Shown here piece by piece: positions 31,744 to 42,486 of a DNA stretch of 60,994 bases (position 1 is the stretch's first letter; every line of letters starts with the position of its first letter). The notes beneath the pieces are model-generated. The model saw nothing but the letters and a program-made list of their open reading frames with translations. It searched no databases and had not been told where the DNA came from. The stretch is from contig JASHNV010000159.1 in assembly GCA_030041455.1 (NCBI GenBank), positions 1 to 60,994 of the forward strand. The letters run 5' to 3'. The stretch is from Spirochaetia bacterium. GTDB lineage: Bacteria; Spirochaetota; Spirochaetia; DAHUYW01. The translations under genes were made by a program, and so were the position numbers.

Positions 31744-34700
31744 ATGGCATTCATCAAGCGTCCGACCAAGGCGGGTCTCTACGACCCGGCCTTCGAGCGG
31801 GAGAGTTGCGGAGTCGGCTTCGTCGCGCACTTGAAGGGCGAGCGGAGCTTCAAGATCATCCGCAACGCCGAAGAGATTCTCATCAACATGACGCATCGCG
31901 GCGCGGTGGGAAGCGAGAAGAACACCGGCGACGGCGCCGGCATCCTCACGGCCATGCCCTGGGAGCTCCTTGAGAAGGCGGGCGAGGAGAACGGGATCTC
32001 GCTTCCCGGCCGGGGCGCCTACGCGGCGGGGCTCGTGTTCTTCCCCCAGGACCGAGACGAGCGGGTCGCCTGCAAGCGGGCGCTTGAGACCGCGGTCGCT
32101 CGACTCGGGCAGCGGGTGCTCGGTTGGCGGACCGTGCCGGTCGACAACGCCCTCCTCGGTCCGACGGCCCGAGCCTCCGAGCCGGTCATCGAGGAGCTTT
32201 TCGTCGGAGCGGCGAAGGGTCTGTCCCGGGAGGACTTCGACCGCCGGCTCTTCCTCATCCGCAAGAACGCCACCCACGCGATTCGCGGGGGAGCCTCGGA
32301 TCCGAACGATTTCTTCTATATTTGCAGCCTCTCGACGAAGGTGATCGTGTACAAGGGCATGCTCACGCCCTGGCAGCTCGTTCCCTATTTCAAGGACCTC
32401 ACCGACCCGGACTATATGAGCCACCTCGCGATGATCCACTCGAGATTCTCGACGAACACCTTCCCGAGCTGGGACCGCGCGCAGCCGCTCCGCTTCATGG
32501 CGCACAACGGAGAGATCAACACGCTGAGGGGCAACGTCAACAAGATCAAGGCGCGCGAAGGCACCCTGAGCAGCCGCGTTTTCGGCGACGATCTCGCGAA
32601 GAGCTTCCCCATCATCGAGCCCGACCTCTCGGATTCCGGCTGTTTCGACAACACGCTCGAGCTTCTCTCCATGGCCGGGCGGAGCTTGCCGGAGTCGGTG
32701 ATGATGATGATTCCGGAGGCGTGGCAGAACGACCAGGCGATGAGCGACACGAAGCGGGCTTTTTACGAATACAGCTCGAACCTCATGGAGCCCTGGGACG
32801 GGCCGGCGTCGATCGCCTTCACCGACGGACACTACATCGGAGCGGTGCTCGACCGCAACGGGCTTCGCCCGAGCCGCTACTACGTGACCGACGACGATCT
32901 CGTCGTCATGGCGAGCGAAGTCGGAGTTCTTCGGATCCCGCCGGAGAAGGTGGTCATCAACGGGCGCCTCCGCCCTGGACGCATGTTCCTCGTCGATTTC
33001 GAGGAAGGCCGAATCGTCGGCGACGAAGAGATAAAGGAAAAGATCGCGCGGGCGAAGCCCTACCGGTCCTGGCTCGACGCCCAGCAGATCCGCCTCGCGG
33101 ACCTTCCGAGCCCGGTCCCGGGAGCCGGACTCCGCTCGGAGACCCTCTCGGAGCGGCTGAAGCTCTTCGGCTACACCCTCGAGCACCTCGAGCTTCTCAT
33201 GCGCCCGATGGCGGAGAAAGAGCAGGAAGCGCTCGGTTCCATGGGGAACGACACGCCGCTCGCGTGCCTCTCCCTCAAGCCGCGTCTCCTCTACGATTAC
33301 TTCAAGCAGCTCTTCGCGCAGGTTACCAATCCGCCCATCGACTCGATTCGAGAGGCGAACATCATGAGCCTCGAGAGCTTCATCGGGCCGGAGCGTAACC
33401 TGCTCGATTCGTCGCCGGAGCATTGCCACCGCCTCCACCTCGCGGAGCCCGTTCTGTCGAACGAGGAGCTTGAGAGGATCAAGAACATCGACCATCGGGG
33501 CTGGAGGGCGAAGACGATCGACATCACCTATCCGCTCGACGCCGGAGCGGCGGGTCTCCGGGCGTGCATCGATCGGCTGTGCGCGGAGAGCGAGCGGGCG
33601 ATCGACGACGGCTACAGCCTCATCGTCCTCACCGACCGCGCCGCTTCGAGGGATCGGGTGCCGCTCAGCGCGCTCCTCGCGGTGGGCGCGGTTCACCAGT
33701 ACTTCGTGAAGGGCTCCCGGCGCTCGGAGATCGGAATCGTCGTCGAGTCAGGCGAGCCGCGCGAGGTGCACCACTTCTGCATGCTCGTCGGCTACGGCGC
33801 GGACGCCGTGAACCCCTACCTCGCCTACGAGGCGATGTGGCAGATGCGCCGCGAAGGCTATCTGCCCGACGGTCTCACCGACGGCGACATCGTCGATCGC
33901 TATCGGCACGCGCTCGCGAAGGGCCTGCGCAAGGTGTTCGGGAAGATGGGCATCTCCACCCTCGAGAGCTACAAGGGGTCGCAGATCTTCGAGGCGGTCG
34001 GCCTCGGCGACGAGGTCGTCGAGCGCTGTTTCGCCGGAACCGCGAGCAGGCTCCAGGGAACGGGTTTCGACATCCTCGCCTCCGAGACGCTCGAGCGCCA
34101 TGCGATCGCGTTTCCGAAGGGCGACGTCATGCCGGGCTTCGACAGCTACAACCCGGGCGACTACTATTGGCGAAAGGGCGGCGAGCGCCACATGTGGGAC
34201 CCGGAGTCGGTCGCCGACCTCCAAATCGCGGTGCGACAGAACAACCGGGAGGCGTTCGTCCGCTTCCGCAACAACCAGAACCAGCGGACCAAGGAACAGG
34301 CCACGCTTCGCGGGCTCTTGAGGTTCAAGAAGGGAACGCCGGTGCCGATCGAGGAGGTGGAGAGCGCCGCGAAGATCATGCATCGCTTCGCGACCGGGGC
34401 CATGAGCTTCGGTTCCATCTCGCAGGAGGCGCACGAGACGCTCGCGATCGCGATGAACCGCATCGGAGGCAAGTCCAACACGGGCGAGGGCGGCGAGATG
34501 TCGGAGCGCTACGTCCCCCTCCCGAACGGCGACTCCAGGCGCTCGGCGATCAAGCAGATCGCCTCGGGGCGGTTCGGCGCGACGATCAATTTCCTCACGA
34601 ACGCGACCGAGATCCAGATCAAGATGGCGCAAGGGGCGAAGCCCGGGGAAGGCGGCGAGCTGCCCGGCCACAAGGTCTACGAGTGGATCGCGCGCACGCG

Positions 34701-36294
34701 CCATTCGACTCCCGGGGTGGGGCTGATCAGCCCGCCGCCTCACCACGACATCTACTCGATCGAGGATCTCGCGCAGCTCATCTTCGATCTGAAAAACGCG
34801 AATCCCGAGGCGCGAATCAGCGTGAAGCTCGTCTCCGAGCCCGGCGTCGGCACCATCGCGGCCGGCGTCGTGAAGGGCCACGCCGATCACATCCTGATTT
34901 CCGGTCATGACGGGGGAACGGGCGCCTCGCCGCTCACCGGGATCCGCCACGCCGGAAGCCCGTGGGAGCTCGGAATCGCCGAGACGCACCAGACCCTCGT
35001 GATGAACGACTTGAGGAGCCGCGTCGTGCTCCAGACCGACGGCCAGATCAAGACGGGCCGCGACGTGGTGATCGCGGCGATGCTCGGCGCGGAGGAGTAC
35101 GGCTTCGCGACCTCCGCGCTCGTCGCGCTCGGCTGCATCATGATGCGAAAGTGCCACCTCAACACGTGCCCGGTCGGGATCGCGACCCAGGACCCGGCGC
35201 TCCGCGAGAAGTTCACCGGCAAGCCCGAGCACGTCATCGCCTTCCTGCGCTTCGTCGCCGAGGACGCGCGCGAGCTCATGGCGGAGCTCGGCTTTCGCAC
35301 GGTCGACGAGCTCATCGGGCGAACGGACATGCTCGAGGAGGACCCCGAGACGTTGAGCGAGAAGTCGCGCTCGATCGACCTGACGGCGGTCCTTTCTCCG
35401 GCGATCAAGCCGCGTCCGGATACCGGGGTCTGCTGTTCCATCTCCCAGGACCACGGCCTCGAAAAGGTGCTCGACCGCAAGCTCATCGCCTCCTGCAAGA
35501 ACGCGATCGAGCTCCAGGAGCGGACGGAGATCGAGTTCCCGATCTTCAACACCGACCGCGCGACCGGCACGATGCTGAGCCACGAGATCACGAAGCGATA
35601 CGGCGAGGAAGGGCTGCCGGAGGAGACGATCCACGTGAAGCTCTTCGGCTCCGCGGGCCAGAGCTTCGGCGCCTGGCTCGCTCCGGGGGTGACGCTCGAG
35701 CTCGAAGGCGATTCGAACGACTACGTCGGGAAGGGACTGTCGGGAGGCCGCCTCGTGATCTACCCGCCGCGAAGCGTCACCTTTGTCCCGGAGGAGAACG
35801 TCATCATCGGGAACGTCGCGCTCTACGGGGCGGTGAGGGGCCAGGCCTTCATCCGCGGCGTGGCCGCCGAGCGCTTCTGCGTGCGGAACTCCGGCGCCCA
35901 GGTCGTCGTCGAGGGGGTGGGCGACCACGGGTGCGAGTACATGACCGGCGGGCGCGTCGTCGTCCTCGGCCGGACGGGGAGAAACTTCGCCGCGGGAATG
36001 AGCGGCGGCATCGCCTACGTCTGGGACCGCGAGGGCTCCTTCGCGAGCCTCTGCAACCTGGAGATGGTCGCCCTCGAGCCGCTCTGCGAGCAGGAGGACA
36101 TCCTCGAGGTCAAGCAGCTGATCGGGCTCCACTTCGATCTCACCGGCTCGACCTTGGCCCGCGACGTGCTTGAGAGCTGGCGGGAGCGGCGCGACGAGTT
36201 CGTGAAGGTCATGCCGGTCGACTTCAAGCGCGTTCTCGCGGAATCGGCCGCCAAGGGCGCGCTCGCCGGAGCGGCGCTCAGGAGGGCACCCTGA
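31744..36294 (+). CDS. gltB: Glutamate synthase (NADPH) large subunit
   Basis: 1516 residues, full length. A short propeptide precedes the class II amidotransferase nucleophile (C22 in ESCGVGF). The central and FMN-binding synthase domains are at about 480-1240, with GGKSNTGEGGE and the SGHDGGTGASPLTGIRHAG loop. The 3Fe-4S cysteines lie in CIMMRKCHLNTCPVG. The C-terminal GXGXG beta-helix (about 1260-1500) has AGQSFGAWL, GDSNDYVGKGLSGGR and DHGCEYMTGG. It transfers glutamine amide nitrogen to 2-oxoglutarate. The ATG at 31744 (AGGTGG upstream) is chosen over the in-frame ATG at 31702, which coincides with the predicted sigma-54 start. Stop overlaps gltD by one base. Confidence 0.98.
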   Translation: MAFIKRPTKAGLYDPAFERESCGVGFVAHLKGERSFKIIRNAEEILINMTHRGAVGSEKNTGDGAGILTAMPWELLEKAGEENGISLPGRGAYAAGLVFFPQDRDERVACKRALETAVARLGQRVLGWRTVPVDNALLGPTARASEPVIEELFVGAAKGLSREDFDRRLFLIRKNATHAIRGGASDPNDFFYICSLSTKVIVYKGMLTPWQLVPYFKDLTDPDYMSHLAMIHSRFSTNTFPSWDRAQPLRFMAHNGEINTLRGNVNKIKAREGTLSSRVFGDDLAKSFPIIEPDLSDSGCFDNTLELLSMAGRSLPESVMMMIPEAWQNDQAMSDTKRAFYEYSSNLMEPWDGPASIAFTDGHYIGAVLDRNGLRPSRYYVTDDDLVVMASEVGVLRIPPEKVVINGRLRPGRMFLVDFEEGRIVGDEEIKEKIARAKPYRSWLDAQQIRLADLPSPVPGAGLRSETLSERLKLFGYTLEHLELLMRPMAEKEQEALGSMGNDTPLACLSLKPRLLYDYFKQLFAQVTNPPIDSIREANIMSLESFIGPERNLLDSSPEHCHRLHLAEPVLSNEELERIKNIDHRGWRAKTIDITYPLDAGAAGLRACIDRLCAESERAIDDGYSLIVLTDRAASRDRVPLSALLAVGAVHQYFVKGSRRSEIGIVVESGEPREVHHFCMLVGYGADAVNPYLAYEAMWQMRREGYLPDGLTDGDIVDRYRHALAKGLRKVFGKMGISTLESYKGSQIFEAVGLGDEVVERCFAGTASRLQGTGFDILASETLERHAIAFPKGDVMPGFDSYNPGDYYWRKGGERHMWDPESVADLQIAVRQNNREAFVRFRNNQNQRTKEQATLRGLLRFKKGTPVPIEEVESAAKIMHRFATGAMSFGSISQEAHETLAIAMNRIGGKSNTGEGGEMSERYVPLPNGDSRRSAIKQIASGRFGATINFLTNATEIQIKMAQGAKPGEGGELPGHKVYEWIARTRHSTPGVGLISPPPHHDIYSIEDLAQLIFDLKNANPEARISVKLVSEPGVGTIAAGVVKGHADHILISGHDGGTGASPLTGIRHAGSPWELGIAETHQTLVMNDLRSRVVLQTDGQIKTGRDVVIAAMLGAEEYGFATSALVALGCIMMRKCHLNTCPVGIATQDPALREKFTGKPEHVIAFLRFVAEDARELMAELGFRTVDELIGRTDMLEEDPETLSEKSRSIDLTAVLSPAIKPRPDTGVCCSISQDHGLEKVLDRKLIASCKNAIELQERTEIEFPIFNTDRATGTMLSHEITKRYGEEGLPEETIHVKLFGSAGQSFGAWLAPGVTLELEGDSNDYVGKGLSGGRLVIYPPRSVTFVPEENVIIGNVALYGAVRGQAFIRGVAAERFCVRNSGAQVVVEGVGDHGCEYMTGGRVVVLGRTGRNFAAGMSGGIAYVWDREGSFASLCNLEMVALEPLCEQEDILEVKQLIGLHFDLTGSTLARDVLESWRERRDEFVKVMPVDFKRVLAESAAKGALAGAALRRAP

Positions 36295-37754
36295 TGGGCA
36301 AGCCGACCGGGTTCATGGAGTATTCCCGCTTGACGGTTCCCGACCGGGAGCCGATCGAGCGGATCAAGGATTTCGGCGAGTTTCACCTCGAGATCAGCCG
36401 GGAGGAGCGAGAGCAGCAGGGCGGCCGCTGCATGGACTGCGGCGTTCCGTTCTGCCATTCCGCGTACGGATGCCCGGTCGACAACCTCATTCCGGAGTGG
36501 AACGACCTCATCTATCGGGGCCAGTGGGAGGCGGCCTACCGCCGCCTGCGCCAGACGAACAACTTTCCCGAGTTTACCGGCCGGGTATGTCCGGCGCCGT
36601 GCGAATCGGCCTGCGTGCTCGGCATCAACGAGCCGGCGGTCACGATCAAGCAGAACGAGGCCTACATTATCAACCTCGCCTACGAGAGGGGATGGGTCAC
36701 GCCGCACAGGCCGGACACGCGCACCGGCAAAAGGGTAGCGGTCGTCGGGAGCGGGCCCGCGGGGCTCGCCGCCGCCGAGCAGCTCAACCAGGCCGGCCAC
36801 ACCGTGACCGTCTACGAGCGCGACGATCGGATCGGCGGGCTCCTGATGTACGGCATTCCGAACATGAAGCTCGACAAGAGGCTCGTCGAGAAGCGGATCG
36901 GCGTCATGGCCGAGGAGGGGATTCGCTTCGTGACCGGGGTCTTCGTGGGCCGGGACCTCTCGGCGCGCGAGCTCAGGGCCGCAAGCGACGCGATCGTCCT
37001 CGCCTGCGGCGCCACGAAGCCGCGGGACCTGCCGGTCCGGGGCCGCGGACTGAAGGGCGTTCACTTCGCGATGGAGTTTCTCCACGCGAACACCAAGAGT
37101 CTCCTCGACTCGAACCTCGCCGACGGAGCCTACATCTCCGCGCGCGACAAGCACGTGGTCGTGATCGGCGGAGGCGACACCGGCAACGACTGCATCGGCA
37201 CGGCGATGCGGCACGGCTGCAGGAGCCTCACGAACTTCGAGGTGCTGCCTCGGCCGTCCGGCGAGCGGACCGACGATTTCCCGTGGCCGGTGTATCCGAG
37301 GCTGCTCAGATACGACTACGGCCACGAGGAGGCGATCGCGCGCTTCGGAAAGGATCCGCGGGAGTTCTCGATCGTGACCAAGGAGCTCGTCGGGGATTCC
37401 TCCGGACAGGTTCGGGGAATCGATACGGTCAGGGTGGAGTGGAAGAAGGACCCCCAGGGGAAGTGGGTCATGAGCGAGCTTCCCGGCACCGAGCGCCGCT
37501 TCGATGCCGATCTCGTGCTCCTTGCCATGGGATTTCTCGGGACCGAGGACGACGTCGTCGACGCCCTCGAGGTCGAAAAGGACGCGAAGGGCAACGTGAA
37601 GGCGGCCTACGGCCGCTTCGCCGCCTCCCAGGAGGGCGTCTTCGCGGCCGGGGACATGCGCCGGGGGCAGTCTCTCGTCGTGTGGGCGATCAACGAAGGA
37701 CGCGCCGTCGCGCGCGAGGTGGACAGGTACCTCGCGAAGTCGAGCGTCCCCTGA
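36294..37754 (+). CDS. gltD: Glutamate synthase small subunit
   Basis: 486 residues. N-terminal Fe-S cysteines are in [20 protein letters not shown] and [14 protein letters not shown]. An FAD Rossmann motif follows ([15 protein letters not shown]), then an NADPH motif ([16 protein letters not shown]) and the C-terminal FAD contact ([23 protein letters not shown]). It feeds NADPH electrons to GltB. Translation is coupled through the TGATG junction with gltB. Confidence 0.98.
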   Translation: MGKPTGFMEYSRLTVPDREPIERIKDFGEFHLEISREEREQQGGRCMDCGVPFCHSAYGCPVDNLIPEWNDLIYRGQWEAAYRRLRQTNNFPEFTGRVCPAPCESACVLGINEPAVTIKQNEAYIINLAYERGWVTPHRPDTRTGKRVAVVGSGPAGLAAAEQLNQAGHTVTVYERDDRIGGLLMYGIPNMKLDKRLVEKRIGVMAEEGIRFVTGVFVGRDLSARELRAASDAIVLACGATKPRDLPVRGRGLKGVHFAMEFLHANTKSLLDSNLADGAYISARDKHVVVIGGGDTGNDCIGTAMRHGCRSLTNFEVLPRPSGERTDDFPWPVYPRLLRYDYGHEEAIARFGKDPREFSIVTKELVGDSSGQVRGIDTVRVEWKKDPQGKWVMSELPGTERRFDADLVLLAMGFLGTEDDVVDALEVEKDAKGNVKAAYGRFAASQEGVFAAGDMRRGQSLVVWAINEGRAVAREVDRYLAKSSVP

Positions 37755-37784
37755 GAACGCCGCGGACAGGAGCGCTCGAGATCT

Positions 37785-37812
37785 TGACCACGATCCCGGC
37801 GCGTGGTATACC
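37785..37812 (+). promoter_or_regulatory. Promoter of the rplU-rpmA-obg operon
   Basis: TTGACC (37785-37790), a 16-nt spacer, TATACC (37807-37812). The start is about 37819. The leader begins with the hairpin TTCCGG-GCCG-CCGGAA (37820-37835), a possible site for autogenous ribosomal-protein control. Confidence 0.65.
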
Positions 37813-37856
37813 TCTGTCGTTCCGGGCCGCCGGAAACACGGGCAAAGGTTGGTGAA

Positions 37857-38168
37857 ATGTACGCACTCGTCGAGATCAAGGGCAAACAATACAAGGCGGA
37901 GAAGGGCTCGCTCCTGCAGGTCGACAAAATGGACAGTGTCGAGGGAGACATCGTCGAGTTCGACAGCGTCATGCTCTTAGGCGGCGAGCAGGTGAAGATC
38001 GGCACCCCGTACGTCAAGGGAGCGAAGGTCCGGACGAAGGTCGAGCGCCACGCCCGGGGCAGGAAGGTCGTGGTGCTGAAGTATCGCCGGCGAAAGGGCT
38101 ATCGGAAAACCCGCGGCCACCGGCAGGAATATACGTTCATCCGCGTGGAAGAGATCATCGGAGCATAG
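37857..38168 (+). CDS. rplU: Ribosomal protein bL21
   Basis: 103 residues, the family length. The opening [25 protein letters not shown] and the basic [32 protein letters not shown] are diagnostic. It binds 23S rRNA in the 50S subunit. The in-frame extension upstream runs through the promoter and is discarded. First gene of the universal rplU-prp-rpmA-obg cluster. Confidence 0.98.
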   Translation: MYALVEIKGKQYKAEKGSLLQVDKMDSVEGDIVEFDSVMLLGGEQVKIGTPYVKGAKVRTKVERHARGRKVVVLKYRRRKGYRKTRGHRQEYTFIRVEEIIGA

Positions 38169-38179
38169 GGAAGCGCGTC

Positions 38180-38518
38180 GTGATCCGCGTGGAGGTCCAT
38201 GTCGCCTCGAACGGTCTCGCCTCCCGGGTGAGCGCCGAAGGCCATGGGCTTCGCGCGCCGTTCGGAGGCGACGTCGTATGCGCCGCCGCGTCGGCGATCC
38301 TGCGATCCGCCGCGCGCACCTTCGAGTGCGCGTCGGCGGCTCGAGTCTCCGGAGAGGCGCGCGAGGCGGGGCGCCTCGAGTTCGCCGTCGAGCTCGTCGG
38401 TGACGACTCGGCGGAGTGGGCGCGGGGCGTTTCCGACAGTCTGATCCGCGGGCTCGCGGATCTCGCCTCGGAGCATCCCGAGGCGGTGGCGGTCCGGATC
38501 ACGTCGGCGAAGGAGTAG
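38180..38518 (+). CDS. prp: Ribosomal-processing cysteine protease Prp (YsxB-like)
   Basis: 112 residues with a GTG start. It matches the Prp family: GHG (H22), D31 and C34 in [13 protein letters not shown] correspond in position to the catalytic residues reported for S. aureus Prp. In Firmicutes this enzyme removes an N-terminal extension from L27. It sits in the same place here, between rplU and rpmA, but the L27 encoded 5 nt downstream has no extension, so its substrate is unclear. Confidence 0.9.
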   Translation: MIRVEVHVASNGLASRVSAEGHGLRAPFGGDVVCAAASAILRSAARTFECASAARVSGEAREAGRLEFAVELVGDDSAEWARGVSDSLIRGLADLASEHPEAVAVRITSAKE

Positions 38519-38523
38519 CAGGC

Positions 38524-38781
38524 ATGGCTCACAAGAAAGGCGGAGGCGGCGCGAAGAACGGGCGGGACTCCCCCGGACAGCGCCTAGGCGTGAAGCGCTT
38601 CGGCGGACAGCTCGTGAAGGCCGGTGAGATCATCGTGCGCCAGCGGGGCACGCTCTTTCATCCCGGCAAGTCGGTGGGAATCGGAAAGGACGACACGCTC
38701 TACGCGATGGCGGCGGGCGCGGTGGTCTTCTCAAGCCGCCTCGGAAGGAAGTACGTCAGCATTGCTCCGGTCGAGGGTTGA
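38524..38781 (+). CDS. rpmA: Ribosomal protein bL27
   Basis: 85 residues, starting [19 protein letters not shown]. The short N-terminal arm that reaches the peptidyl-transferase centre is present directly after the Met, with no Firmicutes-type cleavable leader. The core [21 protein letters not shown] is intact. The frame is open further upstream, but that lies inside the prp gene. Confidence 0.98.
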   Translation: MAHKKGGGGAKNGRDSPGQRLGVKRFGGQLVKAGEIIVRQRGTLFHPGKSVGIGKDDTLYAMAAGAVVFSSRLGRKYVSIAPVEG

Positions 38782-39774
<993 letters not shown>

Positions 39775-39778
39775 GCTG

Positions 39779-40348
39779 ATGCGCACGCTCATACTCGGGG
39801 GCACGTTCGATCCCGTGCACGTCGGACATCTCTTCCTCGCCGAGGAGGCGAGGCTCCGCCTCGGCTACGAGCGCGTCGTCTTCGTTCCCGCGAACGTCAC
39901 CGCCCACCGAGCCGCCAAGGAGAGCGCGCCGGCCGCCGACCGGCTTTCGATGCTCGAGGCGGCGATCGGCGGCATACCGTACTTCGAGGTCGACGACTGC
40001 GAAATCAGCCGCGGCGGGGTGTCCTACACCGTCGACACCGTGGCCGAGCTTGTCGCTCGCGGCGGCCTGACCGGCAAGCCGGGCCTGATCATCGGCGACG
40101 ACCTCATCGAGGGCTTCGCGCGCTGGAGGGAGCCCGAGCGAATCGCGTCGCTCGCCGACCTCATCGTCGCGCGCCGCGCCTTTCAGGAGGAGCGTCGGTT
40201 TTCCTATCCCCACGTCTACCTCGCGAACCTCGTGCTCCCGATCTCCTCGTCGGACATCCGCTCGCGCGTGAGGAGCGGTCAGGCCTACCGCCATATCGTT
40301 CCCGAGGCGGTTTTCCGCGACATCGAGCGAACCGGGCGGTACCGATGA
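39779..40348 (+). CDS. nadD: Nicotinate-nucleotide adenylyltransferase
   Basis: 189 residues. The nucleotidyltransferase signature GGTFDPVHVGHL and the ISSSDIRSRV motif near the C-terminus are both intact. It converts nicotinate mononucleotide and ATP to deamido-NAD. Its stop overlaps the yqeK ATG by 4 nt. The order obg-nadD-yqeK-LCP-rsfS is a common bacterial arrangement. Confidence 0.97.
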   Translation: MRTLILGGTFDPVHVGHLFLAEEARLRLGYERVVFVPANVTAHRAAKESAPAADRLSMLEAAIGGIPYFEVDDCEISRGGVSYTVDTVAELVARGGLTGKPGLIIGDDLIEGFARWREPERIASLADLIVARRAFQEERRFSYPHVYLANLVLPISSSDIRSRVRSGQAYRHIVPEAVFRDIERTGRYR

Positions 40349-40950
40349 GCGAATACCCCGCCGCGAGTCCGACCAGGGCGCGATTGGAGGACCTGCGGAG
40401 CTGCCTGCGCTCGTCGGTGTCCCTCGCGCGCTACGAGCACGTTCTTCGCACGGTGGCGGTCACCTGCGAGCTCTGCAGGGACTACGACATCGCGACCTCG
40501 CGCGGCACGATCTGCGCCCTCGGCCACGACCTCTGCCGGGAGTGGGCGGAGGCCGGTCTCCTCGCCTGCGCGGCGAGGGACGGCGCTCCCATAGACGCCT
40601 GGGAGGCTCGCAGCCCGCTCCTCCTCCACGGCCGATCGGCCGCCGTGGTCCTGCGCGAGCGCTTCGGCGTCGAGGACGAGGCGGTGCTCGACGCGGTGCG
40701 GTGGCACACGACCGGTAGGCCGGGCATGGGCGACCTCGCGAAGATCCTGTTCATCTCCGACTACGTCGAGCCCGGCCGCGAGCACGTCGAGGCCGCCTTC
40801 AGGAGGCGCGTCGCGCAGATGACCCTCAACGAGGCGGTCCTCGCGATCATCGACGATACGGTCCGCTACCTCGTTTCGATCGGGCGGGAGCCCGCGGCTT
40901 CGACCGTGGCGCTCAAGGCGGAGATCGAGCGAGAAAGGAGTCCGGCGTGA
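40345..40950 (+). CDS. yqeK: HD-domain hydrolase YqeK (Ap4A hydrolase)
   Basis: 201 residues. HD metal ligands are seen in YEHVLRTV (first His), GHDLCREW (His-Asp), then RWHTTGRPGM (His) and LFISDYVEPGR (Asp). YqeK splits diadenosine tetraphosphate symmetrically to ADP. The coupling with nadD (ATGA overlap) and rsfS is typical. The stop overlaps the next GTG (GTGA). Confidence 0.92.
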   Translation: MSEYPAASPTRARLEDLRSCLRSSVSLARYEHVLRTVAVTCELCRDYDIATSRGTICALGHDLCREWAEAGLLACAARDGAPIDAWEARSPLLLHGRSAAVVLRERFGVEDEAVLDAVRWHTTGRPGMGDLAKILFISDYVEPGREHVEAAFRRRVAQMTLNEAVLAIIDDTVRYLVSIGREPAASTVALKAEIERERSPA

Positions 40951-42140
40951 AGCGGGGCGGAAAGTTCGACCAAGGCGTGCTGCTCCTCGTCCTCATCGCG
41001 GTCATCCTCTTCGCGACCGGGATGTTCCTCTACACCCAGATCCGCACGGACAAGGTCTCCGAGCTGCTGAAGAAGGGGGAGACGCTGAAAGTCGCGCTCT
41101 ACGTCGCAGACGGGGACAAGCTCTTGTTCACGGAGGTTTTCGTCTTCAATCCGACGACGGACCGCGCGGCGATCTTCGACATTCCCGGCAACGTGGGCTC
41201 CCTCATCGAGAGCCTGAAGCGCATCGACCGGATCGACGTTCTCTACAAGCGCTCCGACCCCTCGGCCTATCAGAGCGCGGTCGGGGGACTCCTCGGCACC
41301 GAAATCCCGTTCGCGCTGCAGATCGACATCCGCGACCTGCCGAAGCTCGTCGATCTGCTCGGCGGCCTGAAGCTGTTCATTTCCAACGCGGTCTGGCAGG
41401 TCGGCAAGACTCCGATGACGCTCCTCCCGTCGGGCGACCTAGTGCTTGAGGGCAGCAAGGTCAGGGATTATCTCACCTACCGCGACCCGGCCGACACCGA
41501 TATCGAGGTGGTCGACCGGCAGCAGCGCTTCGTTCAAGCGCTCTTCAAGGCGATCGGCGCCAACGCGAGCATGCTCGGCAATCCCGAGGTTTTTCCCTAT
41601 CTGAGGCTCTACCTGAGCACCGACATGAACCGGCGCTCGCTCGTGACCTTCATCGACGCGATGGCGAAGCTCGACACCGATCGCATGGTTTTTCAGAGGG
41701 TGCTCGGCGTCAAGCGCACGGTCGACTCCAAGGAGCTGCTCTTCCCGCACTACGGCGGGAGGCTCCTCCAGCAGACCTGGAGCCAGACGCTCGATACCCT
41801 CGCGAGCGCGGAATCGGCGAGCAATCAGCAGCTCGTGGCCCGCATCCAGATCCTGAACGGAACGCTCGTTCCCGGCCTCGCGCGGAGGACGAGCGAGATC
41901 TACGAGAGCTTCGGCTACATCGTCGCGGCGACGGGAAACGCCGACCGCCAGGACTACGAGAAGACGCTGGTCATCGACCGGCGCGGGGACATGGCGCAGG
42001 CGCAGCGGATCGCGAGCGTCATCAGGTGCACGCGAGTCGAGACCCAGACCGGGACGACGGGGGGCCAGACCCCCGGAATAGACCCGTTCGACGTCACGAT
42101 CGTGATCGGAAAGGACTTCGATGGCAGATACGTCAACTAG
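40947..42140 (+). CDS. LytR-CpsA-Psr family protein with LytR C-terminal domain
   Basis: 397 residues with a GTG start behind AAAGGAG. It has an N-terminal membrane anchor (about 9-31), a periplasmic LCP-like domain (about 45-235; VFNPTTDRAAIFDIPGNVG; LVDLLGGLKLFISNAV; VRDYLTYRDPADTDIEVVDRQQRFVQALF) and a C-terminal LytR_C domain (about 300-390; ARIQILNGTLVPGLARRTSEIYESFGYIV). LCP enzymes attach glycopolymers to the wall. The usual Arg-rich pyrophosphate pocket is only partly recognisable, so catalysis is uncertain in this Gram-negative-type envelope. Confidence 0.88.
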   Translation: MKRGGKFDQGVLLLVLIAVILFATGMFLYTQIRTDKVSELLKKGETLKVALYVADGDKLLFTEVFVFNPTTDRAAIFDIPGNVGSLIESLKRIDRIDVLYKRSDPSAYQSAVGGLLGTEIPFALQIDIRDLPKLVDLLGGLKLFISNAVWQVGKTPMTLLPSGDLVLEGSKVRDYLTYRDPADTDIEVVDRQQRFVQALFKAIGANASMLGNPEVFPYLRLYLSTDMNRRSLVTFIDAMAKLDTDRMVFQRVLGVKRTVDSKELLFPHYGGRLLQQTWSQTLDTLASAESASNQQLVARIQILNGTLVPGLARRTSEIYESFGYIVAATGNADRQDYEKTLVIDRRGDMAQAQRIASVIRCTRVETQTGTTGGQTPGIDPFDVTIVIGKDFDGRYVN

Positions 42141-42486
42141 GGAGACGGCCATCGAGATCGCGCGCTTGATCGAGGAGCACAAGGGCGTCGACACACGGGT
42201 CATCGACCTGTCGGGTCAGACGAGCTGGACCGACTTCTTCGTCATCAGCACCGTGTCGGGAAGCGGTCACCTGCAGGGCGTTCTCCGCCATCTGTACGAG
42301 TTCTTGGACAGCCGGAATCTCTCGCCGCGCAATCGTCACCGACGGGCGTCGGACGACGGCTGGATCCTCGTCGACTGCGGTGGGTGTATCGTGCACTTGA
42401 TGGATAGGGAGAAGCGGGCGTTCTACGACCTCGAGAACCTCTGGTTCTCAGGCGTTCCGGTCAGTCACTCGTCGAAGTCGTCGTAG
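42121..42486 (+). CDS. rsfS: Ribosome silencing factor RsfS
   Basis: 121 residues. It matches the RsfS/Iojap family: DLSGQTSWTDFFVISTVSGSGHLQGV, SDDGWILVDCGGCIVHLM and the YDLENLW end motif. It binds L14 to block subunit joining under starvation. It overlaps the LCP gene by 20 nt. Its last 22 nt overlap the end of the acidic-protein gene on the opposite strand. Confidence 0.95.
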   Translation: MADTSTRETAIEIARLIEEHKGVDTRVIDLSGQTSWTDFFVISTVSGSGHLQGVLRHLYEFLDSRNLSPRNRHRRASDDGWILVDCGGCIVHLMDREKRAFYDLENLWFSGVPVSHSSKSS

